Assembly (NCBI GenBank): GCA_021825225.1
Contig: JAKAIH010000006.1
Location: 1-16,215 of the forward strand
DNA from: Pseudomonadota bacterium
Lineage (GTDB): Bacteria > Pseudomonadota > Gammaproteobacteria > Burkholderiales > SG8-39
DNA length: 16,215 nt
Direction of reading: 5' to 3'
A program made the translations under genes and the position numbers. Positions within the stretch are counted from its first letter, which is position 1. Each line of letters begins with the position of its first letter. Below, piece by piece: positions 7,501-14,649 of the stretch. The notes beneath the pieces were generated by a model. That model saw nothing but the letters and a program-made list of their open reading frames with translations. It did no database searches and was not told where the DNA came from.

Positions 7501-9903
7501 CTAATTACCGGCGCGGGCAAGCTGCATCCGCGTCCAGATCTGCAAGGGTGTCATCGGCAACTCCGCGATCGAAGCGCCGAGCGGCGCGAGCGCGTCGTTG
7601 ACGGCGCAGGCAATGGCGGCCGGCGCACCGAGGTAACCGGCCTCGCCCGAGCCTTTCTGGCCGAACGTGGTATGCGGCGAGGGCGTGCAGTGATCGGCGA
7701 TGGTCAAGGCAGGCACTTCGAGCGCGCTCGGAATCAGATAGTCCATGAACGACTGGCTTTCGAGCTGGCCGTTGTCGCTGTAGGCGAACTTCTCGTACAG
7801 CGCTGCGCCTATGCCGTGCGCGATGCCGCCGAAGGTCATGCCGTGCACGATGTCCGGGCTGATCATCACGCCGCAATCGTGGCCGCAGGCATAGCGTGCA
7901 AGTTTCGGCTGCCCCGTCTCCGGGTCGATCTCGACCAGCACCACGTGCGCCTCGAAGGAAAAACAGGGATACATCTGGATGCGCCCGTCGGCCGTAGGCA
8001 GCCCCCCACCGGTAGGCACTTCCCATACGAACTTCGCCTGCAGCCCCGGTTCCAGTCCGGGCGGCATCTGGTGGAATTTGCGGTGCGCGATTTCGACCAA
8101 CTGCGCCCAGCTGAGTGTCTGCCCTGGTTCGCCTTTCACGCTGACGCTGCCTTCGTGGTATTCCAGTTCGGCCACGTCCTTATGCAGATTGTGCGCGGCG
8201 ATCGCAAGCAGCGTCGCCTTGATCTTGCGCGCCGCACCGGCCGCCGCGCCGCCGAGCATAATCGCCATGCGGCTGCCGACCGGGCTGTTGGAAGGCAGCG
8301 CATTGAGCGAATCGGCATGCACCACGCGTATCGTGTCCGGGTCGCGCTCCAGTACTTCGCCCAGCACGGTCGCGACCAGGGTCTCGTGCCCCTGCCCGGA
8401 GCTCGATGTGTTCATGACGCCGGTAATCGCGCCAGACAGATCGATGCGCACCAGGCAGGAATCCATCCAGGTGGTGGTCTCGTTCTTCGGATTGAACAGC
8501 GGCTCGAACGAGGAATTGCCGCCGGAAGGCTCGAGGCAACTGGAAATGCCGATGCCGGCGAGGCGCCCGGCTTTGCGCGCCGCGTCGCGCGCCGCGACCA
8601 GCGCCGGATAATCGGCGGCCGCAAGCGCCTTATCGAGCACCGCGTGATAGTCGCCGCTGTCGTAGCTGGTGCCGCTCGGAATCAGATACGGGAACTGGTC
8701 CTTGCGGATGAAATTCTTCTTGCGCAGCGCGATGCGGTCCATGCCCAGATGGCGCGCAACCGCGTCGATGCCCGATTCCAGCGCGTAGTTGGTCGGCGAC
8801 TGGCCGAAACCGCGCACCGCTTCCTGCGCGGTCTTGTTGGTCATCACCGAAATCGGCTCGTATTCCACGCTGTGGATCTGGTAGGGCCCGACGATCGCGC
8901 CCACCGGTTTCCCCAGCTGCAGCGGCGAGCGGCCGGCGTAGGCGCCGACGTCGTCCAGCGCGCGGATCTTGAGCGAGCGGATCGTGCCGTCGGAATCGAA
9001 CGCGAGCTGCAGGTCGAAGATGCGATCCGGTCCGTGCATGTCGCCGCCGCGCATATTCTCGAGGCGGTCTTCGATCAGGCGCACCGGCATGCCGAGTTTT
9101 TTCGCAAGGTAGCCGACCAGCACGGTGTGTTTGATGCCGCGCTTCACGCCGTAGCTGCCGCCTACGTCGACGTCGAAATGCACGCGCACCGCATTGCCCG
9201 GCAGGCGCAGCGCGCGCGCGATCTGATCCGGGTACTTCGGCATCTGGATCGAGGCCCATACATCGAGCAGCTGCTGGCCCGGATCCCACTGCGCCGCAAT
9301 GCCGAAGGTTTCGATCGGCACGGTCGCACTGCGCCCCCAGCGCACGCGCAGGGCGAGCTTGTGCTCGGCGCGGGCGAAATCCTCCTCCACCGGCCCCCAG
9401 ACGAACTTGCGCCGGTACAGCACATTGCTGCCATGCGCCGGATGCACCAGCGGCGCACCAGGTGCTATCGATTTTTCCGGATCGAGCACGTACTCGGTCG
9501 CTTCGTAGTCGATCTCGATTTTCTCGGCTGCATCCTCGGCCAGGGCGCGCGTGTCCGCGACCACGGCCGCCACCCATTCGCCGGCATAGCGCACCACGCC
9601 GTGCGCGAGCGGATAGCGTGTCACCTTGGGCGCATCCACTCCCGGCAGCAGCGCCTCGGTCCCGGCGCACAGTTCCGCGCCGGTGAGCACGTACTGCACC
9701 CCGGATAGCGCCAGCGCCTTGTCGGTGCGGATCGCCTTGATGCGCGCTGCAGCGTGGGGACTGGTGACCAGCGCCACATGCTTCATGCCCGGCAGCGCGA
9801 TATCGGCGACGAAGCGTCCGCGCCCGGTGACGAAGCGCGGATCCTCCTTGGTGCGGCGCTTCTTGCCGATGTAGCGAAAGCCGCTTTGACCGGTCGCGCT
9901 CAT
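7501..9903 (-). CDS. Molybdenum hydroxylase large (molybdopterin-binding) subunit, xanthine dehydrogenase/CoxL family
   Basis: This 800-residue protein should bind the molybdenum cofactor and hydroxylate a ring carbon with water as oxygen source. It begins GFRYIGKKRRTKEDPRFVTG, as in aldehyde oxidase/CoxL-like subunits. The active-site loop reads AVRGFGQSPTNYALE with Arg364. The catalytic glutamate is Glu754 in QKGSGEAGYLG. GQGHETLVATVLGE is the family glycine-rich segment. The AYxCSFR loop of true CO dehydrogenase is absent, so CO is an unlikely substrate. An N-heterocycle, aromatic acid or acyl-CoA is more likely, but the exact substrate is not readable. It is translationally coupled to the iron-sulfur subunit by an ATGA overlap at 9900-9903; an upstream open frame to 10083 is only overlap. 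Length is usual for the family. Confidence 0.93.
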   Translation of the reverse strand: MSATGQSGFRYIGKKRRTKEDPRFVTGRGRFVADIALPGMKHVALVTSPHAAARIKAIRTDKALALSGVQYVLTGAELCAGTEALLPGVDAPKVTRYPLAHGVVRYAGEWVAAVVADTRALAEDAAEKIEIDYEATEYVLDPEKSIAPGAPLVHPAHGSNVLYRRKFVWGPVEEDFARAEHKLALRVRWGRSATVPIETFGIAAQWDPGQQLLDVWASIQMPKYPDQIARALRLPGNAVRVHFDVDVGGSYGVKRGIKHTVLVGYLAKKLGMPVRLIEDRLENMRGGDMHGPDRIFDLQLAFDSDGTIRSLKIRALDDVGAYAGRSPLQLGKPVGAIVGPYQIHSVEYEPISVMTNKTAQEAVRGFGQSPTNYALESGIDAVARHLGMDRIALRKKNFIRKDQFPYLIPSGTSYDSGDYHAVLDKALAAADYPALVAARDAARKAGRLAGIGISSCLEPSGGNSSFEPLFNPKNETTTWMDSCLVRIDLSGAITGVMNTSSSGQGHETLVATVLGEVLERDPDTIRVVHADSLNALPSNSPVGSRMAIMLGGAAAGAARKIKATLLAIAAHNLHKDVAELEYHEGSVSVKGEPGQTLSWAQLVEIAHRKFHQMPPGLEPGLQAKFVWEVPTGGGLPTADGRIQMYPCFSFEAHVVLVEIDPETGQPKLARYACGHDCGVMISPDIVHGMTFGGIAHGIGAALYEKFAYSDNGQLESQSFMDYLIPSALEVPALTIADHCTPSPHTTFGQKGSGEAGYLGAPAAIACAVNDALAPLGASIAELPMTPLQIWTRMQLARAGN

Positions 9904-10394
9904 AGCCCGCCTTTGCTGCCCCTGTCCGCGGCAAGCTTGATCGCATCGACGATCTGCTGGTAGCCGGTGCAGCGGCACAGATTGCCGCCGATCGCTTCGC
10001 GGATTTCCTGTTCGGCCGGCGCCGGGTTGGCCTCGAGCAGCGCGTGCGCCGCGATGACCATGCCCGGCGTGCAGTAACCGCATTGGGTCGCGTGCGCTTC
10101 GCAGAACGCGTCCTGCAACGCGCCCGGACTGCCGTCGGGCTGCGCCAGCCCTTCGATCGTGGTGAGCTTGCGCCCGTCGGCCTGCACCGCATACATGATG
10201 CAGGAACGCACCGGCTCGCCGTCAAGCAGCACCGAGCAGGCGCCGCAAATGCCGTGCTCGCAGCCGGCGTGCGTGCCGGTGAGGCGCAGCGTGTCGCGCA
10301 GAAAATCCACCAGCGTGAGCCGCGCCGGGACCTGCGCCTCGCGCAGCGTGCCGTTGACTTCGATCGAAACCGAGTACAGGCGTTCGTCGCTCAT
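9900..10394 (-). CDS. Molybdenum hydroxylase small subunit with two [2Fe-2S] clusters (CoxS/XdhA-FeS type)
   Basis: The 164-residue protein contains eight cysteines in the standard pattern. The ferredoxin-like N-terminal cluster uses Cys45, Cys50, Cys53 and Cys65 ([22 protein letters not shown]). The C-terminal helical cluster uses Cys105, Cys108, Cys140 and Cys142 (QCGYCTPGM and CRCTGY). It carries electrons from the molybdenum site to the FAD subunit. It is the middle gene of the M-S-L order, with ATGA overlaps at both ends: 10391-10394 with the FAD subunit and 9900-9903 with the large subunit. This implies stoichiometric co-translation. All ligands are intact. Confidence 0.96.
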   Translation of the reverse strand: MSDERLYSVSIEVNGTLREAQVPARLTLVDFLRDTLRLTGTHAGCEHGICGACSVLLDGEPVRSCIMYAVQADGRKLTTIEGLAQPDGSPGALQDAFCEAHATQCGYCTPGMVIAAHALLEANPAPAEQEIREAIGGNLCRCTGYQQIVDAIKLAADRGSKGGL

Positions 10395-11302
10395 GTGCCC
10401 ACTTTGCTCCTCGCATCCTGTTGCGCCGCGCGCAATACGCGCTCCACCAGCACGCGCGCCAGATGGCGGCGGTAATCGGCGCTCGCGTGCAGATCCCCTT
10501 CCGGATCGGCAAGTTCCACAGCTGCTGCAGCCGCCGCGCTGATCGCCTGCTCGTCAAGCTTGGCGCCGACCAACTGCGCACCAACCTCGGGCAAAGCGAG
10601 CGGCGTCGGCGCCGCTCCGCCCAGGCCCAGTTCAGCGCGCAGGCAGCGCCCGTCGGCATCCAGTTCCAGTTGCGCGCAGGCCGAAACCAGCGCGAAGTCG
10701 CCGTGTCGCACGCTGACTTCCTCGAACGCGCAGCCGCGCTGGATATTCTTGTCCGCGGATCGCCATACGGGAAAACGGATTTCGGCCAGACACTGCTCGG
10801 GCAGGATAGCTGTCACCATCGGCGCGAGAAAGAATTCGCGCGCCGAAATCTCGGTCACGCCGGCGGTATCGCGCAACTCCAGCATCGCATCGAGCACGCA
10901 GGCGGTCAGCGCGATCTCGGCGGACGTATCGCCGTGTGCGATCGAGCCGCCGATAGTGCCGCGATTGCGCGTCTGCACATGGCCTACCCAACGCAAGGCC
11001 TTGGCCAGCAAAGGCAGATTCGCACAGGCGCGCGCGTCGCGCTCCATCACGCACTGGCGCACACCTGCGCCGACGACGAAGACCTCGTCCGCGTGCCCTT
11101 CGGCGGGCGCAGTCAGGTGCTGCAATTCCGCCAGCCGGGCAATGTCGATCAGCCAGGCCGGCCGCGCCAGCCGCATTGCCATCATCGGCACCAGGCTTTG
11201 CCCGCCCGCGATCAGCTTTGCGTCCGGCCCGTGCTCGGCCAGGAGGCTGCAGGCCTCGGACAGCGTTTCGGGACGGGCGTATTCGAACGGTGCGGCTTTC
11301 AT
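10391..11302 (-). CDS. Molybdenum hydroxylase FAD-binding medium subunit (CoxM type)
   Basis: The 303-residue protein starts MKAAPFEYARPETLSEACSL. It shows the two FAD pyrophosphate-binding motifs of the family: AGGQSLVPMMAMR (from residue 32) and TRNRGTIGGSIAHGDTSAE (from residue 111). It passes electrons from the iron-sulfur subunit to an external acceptor. I prefer the ATG at 11302 because family members begin with this MK-A-APFEY block. An ATG at 11311 (adding MVP) is almost as likely, as neither has a good ribosome site; the longer frame to 11383 would run into the regulator's promoter. It is the first gene of the eight-gene operon and faces the AraC-type regulator divergently. Confidence 0.93.
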   Translation of the reverse strand: MKAAPFEYARPETLSEACSLLAEHGPDAKLIAGGQSLVPMMAMRLARPAWLIDIARLAELQHLTAPAEGHADEVFVVGAGVRQCVMERDARACANLPLLAKALRWVGHVQTRNRGTIGGSIAHGDTSAEIALTACVLDAMLELRDTAGVTEISAREFFLAPMVTAILPEQCLAEIRFPVWRSADKNIQRGCAFEEVSVRHGDFALVSACAQLELDADGRCLRAELGLGGAAPTPLALPEVGAQLVGAKLDEQAISAAAAAAVELADPEGDLHASADYRRHLARVLVERVLRAAQQDARSKVGT

Positions 11303-11376
11303 GGGCACCATGATGCCCCGAAACGCCGCAGGCCGCCTACCGCGGAGTCTGATTTTTGCGCTAACTATTTGTCGCC

Positions 11377-11396
11377 GCGGCAAATACCGTTGCCGC
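11377..11396. promoter_or_regulatory. Inverted repeat in the divergent promoter region, candidate regulator-binding site
   Basis: GCGGCAA (11377-11383) and TTGCCGC (11390-11396) form a perfect 7-bp inverted repeat around ATACCG. A second, overlapping dyad ATTTG...CAAAT spans 11367-11385. The right arm covers the -35 hexamer of the regulator gene, and the repeat lies 75-95 bases upstream of the hydroxylase operon start. It may serve autorepression of the regulator and activation of the operon. I see no clear sigma-70 promoter for the operon on the minus strand, which fits activator dependence. AraC proteins often use direct rather than inverted half-sites, so the assignment is tentative. Confidence 0.4.
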
Positions 11397-11419
11397 AGAG
11401 CAACCCCCGCCCCTATAAT
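11390..11419 (+). promoter_or_regulatory. Sigma-70-type promoter of the AraC-family gene, predicted to give a leaderless transcript
   Basis: TTGCCG (11390-11395) and a perfect TATAAT (11414-11419) are separated by 18 bp. A start site 7-8 bases after the -10 falls at 11426-11427, that is, on or next to the A of the regulator's ATG. No Shine-Dalgarno sequence is visible before that ATG. Confidence 0.6.
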
Positions 11420-11426
11420 TCATCGC

Positions 11427-12278
11427 ATGACCAGCGCTCTCAAACTGTTCCAGGGCCGCTTCGGCCGCGTCGCCTTGCTCGACTCGGACAAGGACTTGGT
11501 GATGCACAGCCACCCGCAGTGCCACGTCCTGATCAAGGCCGAAGGCGTGGACACCTCGTTCCAGGTGCGCGAGCAGTTCTACCCCCTGAGCCAGGACACG
11601 CTGGTGCTGGTCAATGCCTGGGAACCGCACTGCAAGGTGCACCGGCGCCGCAACCAGCGCTCCACCGTGCTCGCGCTCTATATCGAGCCCACGTGGCTCG
11701 CCGGCATGGACCGCAAGCTGTCGGTCAGCGGCCTGCAGGGATTTTTTCCGCAGCCTTGCGTGCGCATTCCGCCGCACGTGCGCGCGCTCGCCGATCGCCT
11801 GGTCGCAGGCATGTTCGAGCCGCAGCGCGACGAAAAGGACAAGGCGCGCTGGGAAATCGCGCTGTTCGAACTGATGATGTCGGTGATCTACGAGTTCTCC
11901 GCCCGGCGCGAGCACATGGAGATCTACCGTGCGAGCCTGCGGCGGCTGTCCGATCCGCGCATCAAGCGCGCGATCCGCTTCATGAACGAAAACCTGGACA
12001 CGCAGTTGCCGTTCGACGAACTCGCGCGGCTGTGCAACCTGTCGCGGCCGCATTTTTTCTATCTGTTCAAGGAATGCACCGCGCTGTCGCCGGCGCTGTA
12101 TCTGAATGCGCTGCGCATGGAGTCCGCCTTCGGCCGCTTGAGCGCGGACGAAACCGCGATCAACGCGCTTGCCGGGTCATTGGGTTTCGCCGAAGCCAAC
12201 CACTTCACCCGGTTCTTCCGCCAGAACCTCGGCATCCCGCCATCCGAATATCGCCGCCGCGTCGAGCTGTTTTCCTGA
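11427..12278 (+). CDS. AraC/XylS-family transcriptional regulator
   Basis: The 283-residue protein has an N-terminal cupin-like sensor domain with a histidine-rich strand (VMHSHPQCHVL, His27, His29, His33) and AWEPHCKV (His68). The C-terminal AraC DNA-binding domain starts about residue 178. The first helix-turn-helix is around FDELARLCNLSRPHFFYLFKE and the second around INALAGSLGFAEANHFTRFF, ending with the family signature GIPPSEYRR (269-277). It is transcribed away from the hydroxylase operon and is its obvious candidate regulator; the inducer is presumably the imported compound or a product. The ATG at 11427 agrees with the start of domain similarity. Frames open far upstream, but they are antisense to the hydroxylase genes. 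Confidence 0.92.
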   Translation: MTSALKLFQGRFGRVALLDSDKDLVMHSHPQCHVLIKAEGVDTSFQVREQFYPLSQDTLVLVNAWEPHCKVHRRRNQRSTVLALYIEPTWLAGMDRKLSVSGLQGFFPQPCVRIPPHVRALADRLVAGMFEPQRDEKDKARWEIALFELMMSVIYEFSARREHMEIYRASLRRLSDPRIKRAIRFMNENLDTQLPFDELARLCNLSRPHFFYLFKECTALSPALYLNALRMESAFGRLSADETAINALAGSLGFAEANHFTRFFRQNLGIPPSEYRRRVELFS

Positions 12279-12366
12279 GCCGGCAGCGGCATAGTGGAAG
12301 GGCAGGCCGAAGATCAACAGAAAAAAATCAGATCAAGTGTCGCCAATCGCCGAGGAGGGTTCTGTG

Positions 12367-13359
12367 ATGCAAACCGTATTTTCGCGACTGAATTCAGCAC
12401 TGAAGTGCTTATTCCCGGTCCTCGCTTTGTGCACTGGCTTCGCCGTCCAGGCGCAGCCAGCCTGGCCGACTCACCCGATACGCCTGCTCGTACCCTATCC
12501 CCCCGGCGGATCGACCGACATTCTGGCCCGCCTGCTGGGGCAGAAATTGTCGGAATCCCTGGGGCAGTCGGTGATCGTCGAAAACCGCGGCGGCGCCAGC
12601 GGCGGTGTCGCCGCCAGCTATTTCGTGAAATCGGCGCCCGACGATCATTATTTCATGGTCGCTTCCCTGCCGATGATGGCGGTCAACCAGTACTTGTATC
12701 GCGAGCTCGGTTACGATCCGGAAGCCGACCTGAGACCCATAGGGCTGATCGCACAGACGCCCAACGTGGTCGTCACCTCGCCTGCGCTCAATGTGCACAC
12801 GCTGAAGGAACTGGCCGAGTACGGCAAGGCCCACCCCAAGGGACTGGCGTATTCGAGTTCCAGCGTGGGCAGCGCCGGCCACCTGCTCAATGAATTGTTC
12901 CGCTCCACCGTCGGCATCGAACTGCTGCATGTTCCGTACAAAGGCAATGCGCCGGCGATGATGGCTCTGGTCGCAGGCGAAGTGCAGTTCACCACCGACA
13001 ACCTGCCGCAGCTGCTGCCGCAGATCCGCGCAGGCAAGCTGGTCCCGCTCGCCGTGACTTCGCCCAAGCGCTGGTTTCAGCTGCCCGATGTCCCTACCGT
13101 CGCCGAAGCCGGATTTCCGGGCATGACGACCAGCGCCTGGTTCGGCTTGGTGGCGCAGTCGAAAACCTCGTCCGAAGTGATTACGCGCATGAACCGCGAA
13201 CTGGTGGCGGTGCTGCAAAAGCCGGATTTCATCGCCAAACTGCGCGACGTCAGCTTCGAGGCGCTGCCCGGTTCCCCCGAGGACATGACCGTCACCGCAC
13301 GCAAGGAACGCGTGCTGTGGAAGAAAATGGTGGAAATGTCCGGCGCCAAGGCCGACTGA
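12367..13359 (+). CDS. Tripartite tricarboxylate transporter family substrate-binding protein (TctC/Bug)
   Basis: The 330-residue precursor has a Sec signal peptide ending VQA (residues 27-29) and then the typical opening PIRLLVPYPPGGSTDILARL. Other family marks are VIVENRGGASGGVAA, LLHVPYKGNAPAMMALVAGEV and VPTVAEAGFPGMTTSAWFG. Bug proteins bind carboxylates or other small polar ligands in a Venus-flytrap periplasmic fold. No tctA/tctB genes are nearby, as is usual for the many orphan bug genes of Burkholderiales. I chose the ATG at 12367, preceded by GAGGAGG at 8 bases; GTG codons at 12364 and 12337 are in frame but less well placed. It follows the regulator gene by 88 bases on the same strand and might be part of its regulon. 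Confidence 0.92.
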   Translation: MQTVFSRLNSALKCLFPVLALCTGFAVQAQPAWPTHPIRLLVPYPPGGSTDILARLLGQKLSESLGQSVIVENRGGASGGVAASYFVKSAPDDHYFMVASLPMMAVNQYLYRELGYDPEADLRPIGLIAQTPNVVVTSPALNVHTLKELAEYGKAHPKGLAYSSSSVGSAGHLLNELFRSTVGIELLHVPYKGNAPAMMALVAGEVQFTTDNLPQLLPQIRAGKLVPLAVTSPKRWFQLPDVPTVAEAGFPGMTTSAWFGLVAQSKTSSEVITRMNRELVAVLQKPDFIAKLRDVSFEALPGSPEDMTVTARKERVLWKKMVEMSGAKAD

Positions 13360-13376
13360 CGCCGGACAGGACTAAG

Positions 13377-13405
13377 GGGCCATTTCCGAATTGCCGAAAT
13401 GGCCC
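13377..13405. terminator. Strong stem-loop after the first tctC gene, possible terminator without a T-run
   Basis: GGGCCATTTC (13377-13386) pairs perfectly with GAAATGGCCC (13396-13405) around a 9-base loop, starting 18 bases past the tctC stop. No T-tract follows on either strand, so intrinsic termination is uncertain. It may instead protect the mRNA 3' end. Confidence 0.4.
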
Positions 13406-13423
13406 TCCCCCATTTAGGGAAGC

Positions 13424-13493
13424 ATGAGGGGAGGCGCCCCGAAGGTCTCGATCCCGCTTGACGGGAAAGTCCCCGTAGGGGATATCCCCTCAT
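13424..13493. repeat. Nested palindrome cluster between convergent tctC genes
   Basis: Outer arms ATGAGGGG (13424-13431) and CCCCTCAT (13486-13493) enclose TCCCG/CGGGA (13452-13466), TCCCC/GGGGA (13470-13482) and the palindrome GGGGATATCCCC (13478-13489). ATTTCGAAAT (13492-13501) follows as another perfect palindrome. Several of these are mutually exclusive folds. The density of dyads resembles REP-like extragenic elements or a two-way terminator region. Whether it is repeated elsewhere in the genome cannot be seen here. Confidence 0.45.
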
Positions 13494-13506
13494 TTCGAAA
13501 TAAGCG

Positions 13507-14466
13507 CTACATCTTCACCGCGAGGCCAAGCCGCTCAATCAGGGGCTTTTCGTCCTCCATGGTTTTCTTGGCGAACTTCGCGTAATCCTCGCCGTTCATG
13601 TAGATCGCGGGCTGATCGAATTTTTCCAGCATCGCCAGGACCTTCGGGTCGTCCATCGCCTTGCGGAACGCGTCGTGCAGGATCTTGACCACTTTCGGGT
13701 CCATGCCCTTGGGCCCGCCGAAGCCGAACGGCGAGTCGGACACGGTGTTGTAGCCTGCGTCGAGCAGCGTGGGCACCTGCGGCCACCGCTTGGTCCGCTT
13801 GCTGCCGTAGGTGGCCAGCAGACGCATCTTGCCCGCATCGACGTGCGGCGCCCAGCCGGTCGAATCCGAATGCGCCATGATGTGTCCGCCAAGCAGGCTC
13901 TGCGCGCCTTCGGCAAACCCCTTGAACGGAACATGCGTGAGCTTGATCCCGGCCGCGAGGGAAAACTGCTCGACCGCGAGGTGCGGCGTGGTTCCCGCGC
14001 CGGGCGTGCCGTAGGTGATTTTCTCCGGATTCGCCTTGGCGTAGGCGACGAATTCGTTCAGGTCTTTCCACGGCGCGTCGGCCCTGACCACCAGCCCGAA
14101 GGTGTAGCCGGTGACGTTGATGATGTAGGTGATGTCCTTGAGCGGATCAAAGGTCATCTTGTTCATGAGGGGCATGCGGAACACGCTGATCGGCAGCTGC
14201 GTCAGGGTGTAGCCGTCCGGCCGCGCATTGACCAGGGCCGCCGCGCCCATGGTGCCGGAAGCGCCGGGCCGGTTTTCGACGATCATGGTCTGTCCGAGCT
14301 GTTTCCCCACCGATTCGGCGAAGGCGCGCATGACCAGGTCGGACGCGCCGCCCGCAGGCCAGGGACAGATCAGCGTGATCGGCTTGACCGGGAACTGCTC
14401 GGCCAGAACGGGGCCTGCCGCAAACACCAATAACAGGACTACACCCTGCAATATCCGTTTGAACAT
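13507..14466 (-). CDS. Tripartite tricarboxylate transporter family substrate-binding protein (TctC/Bug), second copy
   Basis: The 319-residue precursor has a signal peptide MFKRILQGVVLLLVFAAGPV ending LA/E near residues 22-23. The mature protein starts with PVKPITLICPWPAGGASDLVM and has MIVENRPGASGTMGAAALV, THVPFKGFAEGAQSLLGGHI and VPTLLDAGYNTVSDSPFGFG. It is clearly the same family as the plus-strand copy at 12367-13359 but not a close duplicate: PWPAGGASD replaces PYPPGGSTD and the second lobes differ. A different ligand is therefore likely. The ATG at 14466 follows GAGGAG by eight bases; the upstream frame to 14613 has no family similarity. It has its own promoter-like -10. No membrane partners are in the window. 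Confidence 0.92.
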   Translation of the reverse strand: MFKRILQGVVLLLVFAAGPVLAEQFPVKPITLICPWPAGGASDLVMRAFAESVGKQLGQTMIVENRPGASGTMGAAALVNARPDGYTLTQLPISVFRMPLMNKMTFDPLKDITYIINVTGYTFGLVVRADAPWKDLNEFVAYAKANPEKITYGTPGAGTTPHLAVEQFSLAAGIKLTHVPFKGFAEGAQSLLGGHIMAHSDSTGWAPHVDAGKMRLLATYGSKRTKRWPQVPTLLDAGYNTVSDSPFGFGGPKGMDPKVVKILHDAFRKAMDDPKVLAMLEKFDQPAIYMNGEDYAKFAKKTMEDEKPLIERLGLAVKM

Positions 14467-14493
14467 GATTTGGTCTCCTCGTCGGTAAGTTTC

Positions 14494-14506
14494 GCCGCCA
14501 ATTGTA
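14494..14506 (-). promoter_or_regulatory. -10 element and probable start site upstream of the second tctC gene
   Basis: TACAAT (14506 to 14501, minus strand) matches TATAAT at 5 of 6 and would start transcription near 14494, giving a leader of about 28 bases that contains the GAGGAG ribosome site. No good -35 is seen at 16-18 bp, so an activator or a weak promoter is likely. Confidence 0.35.
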
Positions 14507-14649
14507 GACCGCCAGCCGCGGGCACGCTTGCCGGATTGCGCGTCCGGCCTGCAGATCTTCGACCAGGCCGGCATCGCGCGCGAATTGCAGAACGGTCCGG
14601 ATCCAAAGTACATCGTCCGCGGCGACGCGCATGACTGATTGCGCTTCGC

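Noticed and set aside
7381..9708. A 775-codon open plus-strand frame opposite the molybdenum hydroxylase large subunit and binding-protein genes
   Set aside because: It is the antisense of well-supported genes with strong GC bias at third positions, which leaves long open antisense frames. Its translation is rich in H, R and A and has no recognisable domain.
7501..11302. Carbon monoxide dehydrogenase (CoxMSL)
   Set aside because: The order M-S-L and a CoxG-like gene suggest it, but the large subunit lacks the AYxCSFR active-site loop and coxD/E/F are missing.
10421..12367. A 648-codon plus-strand frame spanning from the FAD-subunit gene through the AraC gene
   Set aside because: It is antisense to the FAD subunit and out of frame with the regulator, whose frame has both helix-turn-helix motifs.
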